64,000 nt of DNA, from the NCBI GenBank assembly GCA_017445115.1, contig JAFSUU010000095.1:1-64000 (forward strand), written 5' to 3'. Positions 45,527-53,773 of the stretch are shown here, one piece after another (position 1 is the first letter of the stretch; each line of letters begins with the position of its first letter). Both the position numbers and the translations under genes were made by a program. The notes beneath the pieces are model-generated. The model was given only the letters and a program-made list of their open reading frames with translations. It was not told where the DNA came from and did not search any database. This stretch comes from Clostridia bacterium (GTDB lineage Bacteria > Bacillota_A > Clostridia > Oscillospirales > CAG-272).

Positions 45527-47061
45527 TGGAAGTCCTCCTCGTTACGTGTTGAAGGAAGCAGGCTGTAAACGATAAGTGAGATAACGGCGACGACCACGAA
45601 GACGAGGATACCTATGACCGAAGCGAGGTAATACTGCGATTCGGCTCCCGTCGTTATCTTGAACAGCCACGTGATCAGAAGGTCCGTGGATCCGACAGAG
45701 CCCGCCGCCGATGATGCCGCGGCGTTCGTCGGTCCTCCTCCTGTCAGCAGGTATATGACGTTGAAGTTGTTCATGTTGCCCGTGAAGCTCGTCAGGAGGT
45801 AAGGTCCCGTGATGAAGAGCATATAGGGCAGAGTGATCTTCGTGTACTGTTTCCACGGGCTAGCGCCGTCGATCCTCGAGGACTCGTAGAGGTCCTGCGG
45901 GATATTCATAAGGATACCGGTCGCGATCAGCATCAGATACGGTATACCGATCCAGATGTTGATGACGATGACCGTGATCCTTGCGAGCCACGCTTCGTCC
46001 CAGAAAGGAATCGCCTTACTGATCCACCCGAGATCCATCAGGATACCGTTTACGATGCCGTTCTTGGCGAACATCTTTGAAACGTACAGAAGTGAAATGA
46101 ACTGCGGGATAGCGATCGTCAGGACGAGGATCGTTCTCCAGAGCTTTTTGACTCTGATGCCCTTCTTGTTGATCATCATTGCGACGAACATTCCGAGGAA
46201 GTAGTTTGTGAACGTTGCGAAGAACGCCCAGATCAGAGTCCAAAGCAGTATCTCCCCGAACGTCGCGGCGTACGACTGCGTTGCCGAGCTTCCCGCCGAC
46301 CAGGAGAGCATAGTGTTGAAGTTGTCAAGTCCCACCCAGTGGAACAGGTTGTTTATGTATCCGTCGTGCGAGCCGTCGTAGTTGGTGAACGCGACGAGCA
46401 CCATGAATACGATAGGCAAGACCGTGAATACGATGATACCGGTCATCGGGAGAGCCATAAGAGTCTTGTGGAAGTTGTCGTCGACCATCGAACGGAGGTC
46501 GTCTTTTCCGCTCTTGAGCTTTTTGCCCGATCTTATGATCTCCTCGGAGGTCTTGTTCTGCCTGATATTGACGCGCCAGGTGTAGATGAATGCAATTATG
46601 AAAAAGATAGTCAGAACACCGTAGAGAAGTATTCTGAACGAGTTGTCGTTGTATTCGTAAACGTAGGTGTCGAGCACCTCGTTATATTTCTCGGAGGGGC
46701 CTACCTTACCGAGAGAGGGCAGCATACTGAGCCAGTATCCGCCGGTGAGGACCATATATCCTATGAATACGGCCTCAAACAGGAAGAACAATATACCGCG
46801 AAGTATCTGACCTCTCGCAATTGAGCCGAAGCCCATAATCACGTAGGACGTTTTCGTTTTCCAGTCGCCTTTGACGAACGTCGAAACGAGGTCCTTTATC
46901 TCGCTGACGATGCCGAGCCCGATCTTTTTGAAAAATCTGCCGATGGCAAACACCGCTTTTTTAAGAGCACGGGGTATCGCAGCGAAGAAAGATAAGAATT
47001 TATAAAGGAATTTCTGAAACTTTGTCAGCTTCAAATATTCCAGATCGCTGTATTTTTTCAT
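45523..47061 (-). CDS. Sugar ABC transporter permease, MalF/GanP type
   Basis: 512 residues, longer than the usual 290-430: about 60 residues of amphipathic cytoplasmic N-terminus, extra N-terminal membrane helices (about 70-100, 145-165), then the core with the EAA loop LYESSRIDGASPWKQYTKITLPYML. The long form resembles B. subtilis GanP and MalC-like partners. AAGGAG precedes the ATG. Separated from the receptor gene by a strong stem-loop. Confidence 0.92.
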   Translation of the reverse strand: MKKYSDLEYLKLTKFQKFLYKFLSFFAAIPRALKKAVFAIGRFFKKIGLGIVSEIKDLVSTFVKGDWKTKTSYVIMGFGSIARGQILRGILFFLFEAVFIGYMVLTGGYWLSMLPSLGKVGPSEKYNEVLDTYVYEYNDNSFRILLYGVLTIFFIIAFIYTWRVNIRQNKTSEEIIRSGKKLKSGKDDLRSMVDDNFHKTLMALPMTGIIVFTVLPIVFMVLVAFTNYDGSHDGYINNLFHWVGLDNFNTMLSWSAGSSATQSYAATFGEILLWTLIWAFFATFTNYFLGMFVAMMINKKGIRVKKLWRTILVLTIAIPQFISLLYVSKMFAKNGIVNGILMDLGWISKAIPFWDEAWLARITVIVINIWIGIPYLMLIATGILMNIPQDLYESSRIDGASPWKQYTKITLPYMLFITGPYLLTSFTGNMNNFNVIYLLTGGGPTNAAASSAAGSVGSTDLLITWLFKITTGAESQYYLASVIGILVFVVVAVISLIVYSLLPSTRNEEDFQ

Positions 47062-47083
47062 ATATGCTCCTTGCTAAATGAAA

Positions 47084-47120
47084 TTGGTTGGAGCCAATTT
47101 CGCAAATTGACTCCAACCAA
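47084..47120 (-). promoter_or_regulatory. Intercistronic stem-loop between receptor and permease genes
   Basis: Two 17-base arms (starting TTGGTTGGAG and ending CTCCAACCAA) pair with one mismatch around a CGC loop. No T-run follows on the minus strand. Such stems after binding-protein genes commonly protect the upstream message and give much more receptor than permease. Confidence 0.8.
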
Positions 47121-47137
47121 CCGAGTCTTGATTCAGT

Positions 47138-48673
47138 TTACTGAGCTATGATAGTAACCTCTTCAGATGCGGAGTCGAACTGGATCACGTATGTGCCGTC
47201 AGCCTCAACCTTGAAGTTGTCAGCAGGGAAAGCAACGTCCCAGCTCTTGCCCTGACGTACTTTGAATTCGTCGCCGGCTTTGAGCTCGAGAGCAGCGGTC
47301 TTCCAAACGCCGCCTTCTTCGGTCATTTCGATATCCTGAGACCATGTGTCACCAAGGAGACTTCCGATGACCGTGAATGCGTTGAGAACGTCGTCGCTCA
47401 TGTTGAACAGATCGTTGATCTTTGCCTTGTAGTTGTCAAGAGCAGCCTGGAGACCTGCGTCGTCCTTTGCAGCCTTAACGTCGTCAGCAATGACCTTCGC
47501 GATATCCCACCAAGAACCGTGGATCTGACCCTGAGGGATGGAGTACTGGTTCTGAGCGAGGAGAGCTGCGAGACCGGGGTTAGCCTGAACTGCTTCAGAC
47601 TTCTGAGCGTTGGAGTTAGCGGGACCCCAGGAGAGTGTGTTGAATCTTTCCATCTGGCACTCTTCGCCTGTCAGATACTGAGCGAGTTTGTGGAGAGCTG
47701 CCTGCTTAACTGCGTCTGTCTGGGGTTTAACGCCCATGAGTTTGCAGCCGTTGAAGGAGCCGAGGTGATATTCCTTGCCGTCAACTTCGAAGGAAGGAAG
47801 ATCGGTTACGCCCATGTTGTCGCCGAGGATACCTTTGATAGCCTCGTAGTTCCATGTACCGGTAACTACGATAGCAGCGCCGCTGTTGAATTCGTCGCCG
47901 CTGGAGGAGGAGAGGTGATAATCGGAGTCAACGAGTTTCTTCATACCCTTGACAGCGATGAGACCGTTTGCAGAATCAAACGTGTCGTTGACGGAGATGA
48001 ATTTACCGTCGTCGTCTGTCGTCCACTCGGAGACGCAGCCCGTTCCGAAGAAGAAGGATGCGAGATACCATGCGGATGTGTTCATTTCGAATGCGAAGTA
48101 CTTCTGAGCTTTTTCGCAGTCAGCGATGAGCTGTTCAAGGCTGTCTACGTCAGCATCCGGGATAACGCTCTTGTCATAGTACATGAAGTAGCCGTTATCG
48201 GATGTGAGCGGGTAAGCATAGAGCTCGCTGCCGGATGTAGCCGCTGCAACGACTCCTGCGTCGTTAGCTTCGGAGACTATTTTAGCAGCGTTCGTGCCGA
48301 GTTTAGCGAGAGCGCCTGCCTGAACGAGTCTTGCGAACTGGTCCTGAGCAAAGCAGAAAATGTCGCCGCCGGCCTCAACGTCGGTAACCATGTTTGTACC
48401 TGCGTCAGCCTCGGAAACAGCTTCGATCGTAGCGACGAATTTGATTCCGTCTTCGTTTGTTTCGTTGAATTTGTCGATCTGCTGCTTTGTAAGATCGACA
48501 GCAGCTTCAGCGACCCACACCTTGATGGTGTATTCGCCTGCGAGTTCGCCGGTCTGCGTTCCTGTTTCAACGGGGTCGGTTTCGTTTCCTTCGTTTGTTG
48601 CACCGCAGGAAGCGAGGATGCCGAGCGTCATCACAAGGACGAGAAGCACAGCAAGAATTTTTGTGAGTTTCAT
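47138..48673 (-). CDS. Sugar-binding lipoprotein of an ABC importer with an extra C-terminal domain
   Basis: 511 residues from the ATG at 48673 (GGAGG in front; the frame is open to 48721). Signal peptide and lipobox LASC anchor it outside. Residues about 40-425 are a MalE/GanS-type receptor (TIKVWVAEAAVDLTKQQIDK; LYAYPLTSDNGYFMYYDKS). After this, about 430-511 form a separate beta domain: WSQDIEMTEEGGVWKTAALE, LKAGDEFKVRQGKSWDVAF, GTYVIQFD. That pattern resembles the starch-binding SusE/SusF-type or CBM-like modules, so the receptor may also hold the polymer. Neighbours point to galacto-oligosaccharides. Confidence 0.9.
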   Translation of the reverse strand: MKLTKILAVLLVLVMTLGILASCGATNEGNETDPVETGTQTGELAGEYTIKVWVAEAAVDLTKQQIDKFNETNEDGIKFVATIEAVSEADAGTNMVTDVEAGGDIFCFAQDQFARLVQAGALAKLGTNAAKIVSEANDAGVVAAATSGSELYAYPLTSDNGYFMYYDKSVIPDADVDSLEQLIADCEKAQKYFAFEMNTSAWYLASFFFGTGCVSEWTTDDDGKFISVNDTFDSANGLIAVKGMKKLVDSDYHLSSSSGDEFNSGAAIVVTGTWNYEAIKGILGDNMGVTDLPSFEVDGKEYHLGSFNGCKLMGVKPQTDAVKQAALHKLAQYLTGEECQMERFNTLSWGPANSNAQKSEAVQANPGLAALLAQNQYSIPQGQIHGSWWDIAKVIADDVKAAKDDAGLQAALDNYKAKINDLFNMSDDVLNAFTVIGSLLGDTWSQDIEMTEEGGVWKTAALELKAGDEFKVRQGKSWDVAFPADNFKVEADGTYVIQFDSASEEVTIIAQ

Positions 48674-48754
48674 AGGAATTCCTCCAGATGTATTTATTTG
48701 GCTTTTCGCCAAGATTGACAAATTAGAAAATATGCATATTTGTCTTTATAATAT

Positions 48755-48783
48755 AATACAAGATTTTGTGCAAAAAATCCATT
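48755..48783 (-). promoter_or_regulatory. Probable promoter of the galactan transporter operon
   Basis: Minus strand TTGCAC (48783-48778), 17 bases, TATAAA (48760-48755). Very AT-rich leader of about 75 bases. No clear catabolite (cre) site seen in 48674-48851. Confidence 0.45.
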
Positions 48784-48851
48784 GATAATTTGCATAAGAA
48801 TAAGTTGATAAAATTATCTAAAATAACAATATAGAGACTATAATGTCAACT

Positions 48852-50831
48852 TTATGACATTGAATTGAGCATAGCGTCGTCGATCTTGCCCCACGCGCCG
48901 TTGCCTTCGCCCGCGCATTTGACGTAGATACCGACCGCGATATCGTGTCCTTCCTCATAATTTATATCGTTGATGAAGCCGGTGTCCCACTCGTTATAGT
49001 ACGTGATCTTGAGCGGCAGAGCAGCTGCCGTCTCGCCGTCGATCTTAACGTAAATGTAGATATCCTGGTCGCCGCCGTCGCCGCCCATTATCGACATTCC
49101 GAATTTGTATTTACCCGTCGGAAGATCTTTGACTTCCTGCTCGAGAGTGAACTCGACGGAACCCGACTTCGCGCTCCAGAAGTGCATGTGATACGTTCCG
49201 GTCAGCGAGTCCGTCACTTTGTCTTCGACGTAAAGCTCGTCGGCGCCGCCGATGTCGTTTACTGTCCAGCCGGTGAGGTCGCCGGATTCAAAGCTGTCGT
49301 TTTCGAGGAAGTTGTATTCGATAAGCGAAATGTAGCAGTGAGCGTCAAGGTCTCCGGCTTTTCCGTTCACGGTGTACTTGCCGACGCCTTTGCGGAACAT
49401 ATCGGCGATCTCCGCGTCAGTGACGTCCCACGTGACGTCGACCGCCTGTTTCGAGTCGTCGGTCATCACCGCGTTCACTTTGTCCGGAAGCTCAAGCGAG
49501 CCGTTGACGTCGACGATGAGATTGGTGTCCGCGATCGCGTCGGGGACCGGATCGATCTCGTTGCCGTAACGGACGAGATTGTATACGCGGAGGGATTCAA
49601 GCACTTTTCCGTCCGCGTCGAAGAACGCCTGATTGTCGACGGCGCTGCCGCCGTAGTATTTGCCGGCGTCGTTGGGATCGTATTCGGCGGCGTAACTCGA
49701 AGCCCAGCCGGAGCCGTATTTCTCCCAGATCTCATGGTTCACTTCCCAGCTCTCGGTGCCGACGGTGATCCACGCGCCTTCCCAGTATACGACGCCGATC
49801 CCGTTTTTGGTCTTGTTTGCTATCGTATCAACTATATTTCTGAAATTGTTCGCCTGCCCCTGGACCGTGAAAGGATAGTCCTTGACTATCGCTCCGCCGT
49901 CGGAGATCGTGTTGCCGCTGAAGTCCGTGTCGTCGGGGGTGAAGGCGTAAGAGGTCTCCATGACCATGACCTTTTTGCCGTACGTCTCGGCGACCTCGGA
50001 GAGCACCGTCGCGAGATTGTCGAGAGTCCCGTGCCAGTAGGGATAATAGGACGAAGCGAATACGTCGTAGTCGACGTTGTAGTAGTCCATTCTCCAGGCG
50101 TAGTCGGCGTACGCTCCGCCCCTTTCGGGGTTCGCAAAGTGGAGCGCGACGAGCGCTTCCGGACATACCTCGCGCGTCGCCTTCGATCCCGCCGAGAAGA
50201 GATACTGCATATTGAACCAGGTCTTTTCTCCGCAGATCGAGCCGTTCGTCTCGTTGCCTATCGTGACCATTCCGATGTCGGCGCCTGCCGCCTTCATCTT
50301 TTCAAGACTTTCCTTCGTGAAATTGTAGAGGGCGTCGGTCTTCTCCTCGATCGTCATTCCCGCCCACGCCTTCGGGACCATCTGTTTCGCGGGGTCAGCC
50401 CAGAAGTCGGAGTAGTGGAAGTCGACGATGAGCTTCATACCGTATTTCGCGGCGCGCGCGCCTATCGTGCAGGCGCAGTCGACGTCGCAGTTTCCGCCGC
50501 CGTAGCCGTTGCCGTCCTTGTCGTAAGGATCGTTCCAAACGCGGACTCTGATATGAGTTACGCCGGAGGTTGCGAGGATCTTGAAGAGGTCCTGCTCGGT
50601 CCCGTCGAAATCGTAGTATTTCACTCCGCTTGCCTCTTCTGCGAGCACGGAAGAGATATCCATTCCGAGAATGAAGTCTTCCGGCAGGTTTTCCACCTTT
50701 TTTACGTAGAGAGAGCTTCCCTCGATCTTTGAATCCGGTATCGCGCTTTCCGATGACGAGCCGCATCCGAAAAGTGCGAGCGACGACAGGACGAGGGTTA
50801 TGATGCAGAGCAGGGAGACAGCTTTTTTCAT
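48852..50831 (-). CDS. ganB: Secreted GH53 endo-beta-1,4-galactanase with Ig-like and CBM61-like modules
   Basis: 659 residues from the ATG at 50831 (GAGGTG in front; a GTG at 50840 is also possible). Lipobox LFGC (about 23-26) fixes it to the membrane surface. GH53 domain about 52-410: ILGMDISSV, HIRVRVWNDPYDKDG, acid/base Glu in VTIGNETNGSICG, nucleophile Glu in VMETSYAFTP. Then an Ig-like bacterial domain (about 430-505, ELPDKVNAVMTDDS, VTWDVTDAEI, GKYTVNGKA) and a C-terminal beta-sandwich (about 512-659, FLENDSFESGDLTGWTVND) matching the galactan-binding CBM61 that often ends GH53 enzymes. Releases galacto-oligosaccharides for the importer encoded next. Confidence 0.94.
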   Translation of the reverse strand: MKKAVSLLCIITLVLSSLALFGCGSSSESAIPDSKIEGSSLYVKKVENLPEDFILGMDISSVLAEEASGVKYYDFDGTEQDLFKILATSGVTHIRVRVWNDPYDKDGNGYGGGNCDVDCACTIGARAAKYGMKLIVDFHYSDFWADPAKQMVPKAWAGMTIEEKTDALYNFTKESLEKMKAAGADIGMVTIGNETNGSICGEKTWFNMQYLFSAGSKATREVCPEALVALHFANPERGGAYADYAWRMDYYNVDYDVFASSYYPYWHGTLDNLATVLSEVAETYGKKVMVMETSYAFTPDDTDFSGNTISDGGAIVKDYPFTVQGQANNFRNIVDTIANKTKNGIGVVYWEGAWITVGTESWEVNHEIWEKYGSGWASSYAAEYDPNDAGKYYGGSAVDNQAFFDADGKVLESLRVYNLVRYGNEIDPVPDAIADTNLIVDVNGSLELPDKVNAVMTDDSKQAVDVTWDVTDAEIADMFRKGVGKYTVNGKAGDLDAHCYISLIEYNFLENDSFESGDLTGWTVNDIGGADELYVEDKVTDSLTGTYHMHFWSAKSGSVEFTLEQEVKDLPTGKYKFGMSIMGGDGGDQDIYIYVKIDGETAAALPLKITYYNEWDTGFINDINYEEGHDIAVGIYVKCAGEGNGAWGKIDDAMLNSMS

Positions 50832-50876
50832 AAGTTTCACCTCATTGTTCTGTATTTTATGATATTCGTTCTGACT

Positions 50877-51422
50877 TTATTTCGCGCCGAGCAGTTTTTC
50901 CGCGGCAAAAAGCGCCGCGCCGTCTTCAAGGTGAGGCGAGGAGGAGCCGATGAACAAATAGCAGTCCTCGTCGCCGTAGGTGACGTATTCCGACAGAATA
51001 CCAGTGCCCGACGCTTTGTCGTAGACTTTTATCCCGAGCGGCGCGCCGTCTTCGGAAACGTAATACTCGTACCCGCTGTCTTTAAGCGCGTCCGGAAGAG
51101 GCTCGAAAGAGCCGATATACTGCTCGATATTCGATCCTTTAACTACGAAGACGTCGGAGTTCAAAAGCGTCTGCGAGTCGAAGAACGCGTAGGAAAACGG
51201 GTGCACTTTGACCATGGTGAGCCCTTCGGAGAGCCCGTCGTAAAGGATATCCTCCACGCCGTCCGTGTCAACTTTGTCCGCCTCTATGAATACGGTGAGC
51301 TTTTTTGCCGGAACGGTGTCTGTGACGAGATTCATTATCCACCCCCAGAACATCGTGGAGACGACCGCCCACGCGAGCATCAGGATAAGTACCGAGCCGA
51401 GGTTTTTAAAGAATCTCTTCAT
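50877..51422 (-). CDS. Unknown protein with an N-terminal membrane helix
   Basis: 181 residues: one membrane helix (about 10-32, LILMLAWAVVSTMFWGWIMN), then an extracellular domain of about 140 residues with a pattern like a periplasmic-binding half (LTVFIEADKVDT, LNSDVFVVKGSNIEQYI, GIKVYDKASGTG, CYLFIGSSSPHLED). No family recognised. It overlaps the preceding membrane-protein gene by 17 bases and lies 45 bases before the secreted galactanase gene, so all three probably share a transcript. Confidence 0.7.
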   Translation of the reverse strand: MKRFFKNLGSVLILMLAWAVVSTMFWGWIMNLVTDTVPAKKLTVFIEADKVDTDGVEDILYDGLSEGLTMVKVHPFSYAFFDSQTLLNSDVFVVKGSNIEQYIGSFEPLPDALKDSGYEYYVSEDGAPLGIKVYDKASGTGILSEYVTYGDEDCYLFIGSSSPHLEDGAALFAAEKLLGAK

Positions 51423-51921
51423 CTTTTTTTACCTCCGCCGGTGCGTCGCCGACGGCGACGATATATCCGTGGACCGTCCCGAAAGCGTACCGCTTTCCGT
51501 CCTGCGGCACGAGATACGCCATATCGGAATTGACGTTTACGCGCTCTTCGCGCCCTCCGTCGGTCAGAGTGACTTTGCGTACCGTGATGCTGTTTCGTAT
51601 TTTGAACTTCACCGGCGAGACTTTTGCCGCTCCGACGTGCTCCTCGCGCTCTCCTTCGAGCATGTGTGATATGTGTTCGGCAAGACGACGGCTTCCGAGA
51701 AACGGGAAGGACGCGATGTAGATCGCGACGGCGCCGCCGACGCCGCTCGTCACGGAGACAGCGATTCGCATGGCGCCTTCATTTCTTCCGTTTGTGAACG
51801 CCACAATGACTATGCAGGCGCAAAGGACAGCCGCCGAAAAGACGATCAGCACCGCGCGCCAGAACTTGTATTTTTTCGTGAGGCGGACGAGATCGTCCGC
51901 GGTATAAAATTCTTTCATCAT
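51406..51921 (-). CDS. Unknown protein with two membrane helices
   Basis: 171 residues. Cytoplasmic N-terminus (FYTADDLVRLTKKYKFWR), helices about 22-42 and 53-70, then a C-terminal cytoplasmic domain of about 95 residues, beta-rich (VKFKIRNSITVRKVTLTDGG, SDMAYLVPQDGKRYAFGTVH). No family recognised. Two ATGs are possible, 51921 and 51918; the -10 box lies only six bases away from the first, so the message would be nearly leaderless. Confidence 0.7.
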   Translation of the reverse strand: MMKEFYTADDLVRLTKKYKFWRAVLIVFSAAVLCACIVIVAFTNGRNEGAMRIAVSVTSGVGGAVAIYIASFPFLGSRRLAEHISHMLEGEREEHVGAAKVSPVKFKIRNSITVRKVTLTDGGREERVNVNSDMAYLVPQDGKRYAFGTVHGYIVAVGDAPAEVKKDEEIL

Positions 51922-51927
51922 ATATAG

Positions 51928-51957
51928 ATTATATCACGCGGCCGTAAAGGATGTCAA
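51928..51957 (-). promoter_or_regulatory. Promoter of the membrane-protein/galactanase transcript
   Basis: Minus strand TTGACA (51957-51952), 18 bases, TATAAT (51933-51928). Transcription would start at or within a few bases of the ATG at 51921. Confidence 0.65.
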
Positions 51958-52029
51958 TTAATAGTTTGTGAATTATCGTTATTTTCACTAAATTTCGACG
52001 ACATTTACTTCGAATTTTGGTAGACGTGC

Positions 52030-52058
52030 TTGACAATAGGTATAAAATAATGTAGTAT
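52030..52058 (+). promoter_or_regulatory. Promoter of the alpha-amylase operon
   Basis: TTGACA (52030-52035), 17 bases, TAGTAT (52053-52058). Confidence 0.65.
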
Positions 52059-52092
52059 AAATACAGAAATCTGGCTCTCAAAGGAGAAGTAT

Positions 52093-53754
52093 ATGAAAAA
52101 GTTATTATTGCTTGCAGCCGTTCTCGCGGCAGTCCTTCTCGTCCTCGTTTCCTGCTCGGGAAACGGCGCGGAATCAGACACGGAGACGGAGACTTCTTCG
52201 GAACCCGACGTGACAGCGTCCGGCGAGATCGCGATAGATGACGTTGATTTTTCATCGTACGTCAAAGCGGACGGAAATGAAAGAGTGTTCTACGAGATAT
52301 TCGTGGGCTCGTTCTCCGATTCCGACGGAGACGGCGTCGGCGATCTTCGCGGCATCATAAACAGAATGGACTATCTCAACGACGGCGACGACACATCCGG
52401 AAAGAGCCTCGGCGTCGAGGGACTTTGGCTGACGCCGATATTCAAGTCCTCAACTTATCACAAATACAACGTAAACGATTATTATACCGTCGATCCGAAA
52501 TTCGGCACTAACGACGACCTTAAAGAGCTTGTCGACCTCTGCCACGAGAGAAACGTGAAGGTCATCCTCGACCTTCCGATCAACCACACGGGCACCGGAT
52601 GCGAATGGTACGGACAGTTCGTCAAGGCTCACCGCCAGGGCGATACGTCAGACCCGTATTACGATTATTACTGCTTCTATACCAAAGGGGATGAAGTCCC
52701 CGCAGGAAGAAGCTTTGCGCAGGTATCCGGCACCGAGGACTATTACGAGTGCAATTTTGACAACGCAATGCCGGAACTCAACTTCGACAACGAAGACGTG
52801 AGACGCGAGGTCGTCGATATTGCAAGATACTACATGGTGGACGTTGGCGTCGACGGTTTCAGATTCGACGCCGCGAAATACATATATTACGGCGACAACG
52901 CGAAGTGCGTCGAGTTCTGGAAATGGTATATCTCCGAGCTCAAGAGCATTTCCCCTGACGTCTACACGGTAGCCGAGGTGTGGGACGGCGACGGCATCAC
53001 AGATCTGTATTATCCCGCGCTCAACTGCTTCAACTTCACCACCTCGCAGGTCAGCGGACTTATCGCCGATACCGCGAAAGCGGGCGACGTCAACAAGTAT
53101 ACCGCGTACGTTCAGAGGTACGTCGAAAAAGTAAAATCGCTTAACGAAGACGCCATGATGATCCCGTTCGTCAGCAATCACGATATGGACCGCGCCGCGG
53201 GCTTCCTGACCGTTGCAAGCGGACAGATGGCGATGGCGGCGAATATCTATATCCTCAATACCGGTTCTCCGTTTATCTATTACGGTGAGGAACTCGGTAT
53301 GCGCGGCTCGCGCGGCGGCGCACAGACCGACGCCAACCGGCGACTCGCGATGATCTGGGGCGACGGCGACACTATCAAAGATCCCGAAGGGGCGACGTAT
53401 CCCGCGTCAAGTCAGACCGATCAGACGGCGGAAAAACAGAAGGCCGACGCGACAAGCCTTTACACCCGTTACAAAGAACTCATAATGGTGAGAAAAGCGA
53501 ACCCCGAGATAGCAAAGGGCGAGTATAAGGCGCTCTCGTTCACCGGAATGAAGCTCGGCGGTTTCATTTCAACGTACGAAGGAAGCTCCGTGTGCGTGAT
53601 CCACAACACTTCGGGCTCTTCGGTGACGGTCGATCTCTCCGGAGTGACGTCGGAACAGTTCAAGGCGATAGCCGCCGTCGTAGGTGAGGAAGACGCGAAG
53701 CTCGAGGGCACGACGCTCACCGTCGGCGGAAGGACCAGCGTAGTTTTACGGTGA
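52093..53754 (+). CDS. Secreted GH13 alpha-amylase-family lipoprotein
   Basis: 553 residues. Lipobox VSC near residue 22, acidic Thr/Ser linker, then the GH13 barrel: region I LDLPINHTG, region II GFRFDAAKY (nucleophile Asp259), region III AEVWDGD (acid Glu295), region IV FVSNHDMD (Asp364), and the C-terminal beta domain. Cuts alpha-1,4-glucans at the cell surface. AAGGAG precedes the ATG. Followed after 19 bases by malQ, so starch or maltodextrin use is a second theme of the island. Confidence 0.94.
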   Translation: MKKLLLLAAVLAAVLLVLVSCSGNGAESDTETETSSEPDVTASGEIAIDDVDFSSYVKADGNERVFYEIFVGSFSDSDGDGVGDLRGIINRMDYLNDGDDTSGKSLGVEGLWLTPIFKSSTYHKYNVNDYYTVDPKFGTNDDLKELVDLCHERNVKVILDLPINHTGTGCEWYGQFVKAHRQGDTSDPYYDYYCFYTKGDEVPAGRSFAQVSGTEDYYECNFDNAMPELNFDNEDVRREVVDIARYYMVDVGVDGFRFDAAKYIYYGDNAKCVEFWKWYISELKSISPDVYTVAEVWDGDGITDLYYPALNCFNFTTSQVSGLIADTAKAGDVNKYTAYVQRYVEKVKSLNEDAMMIPFVSNHDMDRAAGFLTVASGQMAMAANIYILNTGSPFIYYGEELGMRGSRGGAQTDANRRLAMIWGDGDTIKDPEGATYPASSQTDQTAEKQKADATSLYTRYKELIMVRKANPEIAKGEYKALSFTGMKLGGFISTYEGSSVCVIHNTSGSSVTVDLSGVTSEQFKAIAAVVGEEDAKLEGTTLTVGGRTSVVLR

Positions 53755-53773
53755 AAGGACGACATAAACGTAT

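Noticed and set aside
48945..50732. 595-codon plus-strand frame opposite the secreted galactanase
   Set aside because: The minus-strand frame has GH53 and CBM61 motifs and a lipobox; the plus frame has neither motifs nor a start signal.
37535..51921. Classic gan locus with beta-galactosidase GanA
   Set aside because: No GH42 or GH2 gene is present in the window; only part of the gan set can be claimed.
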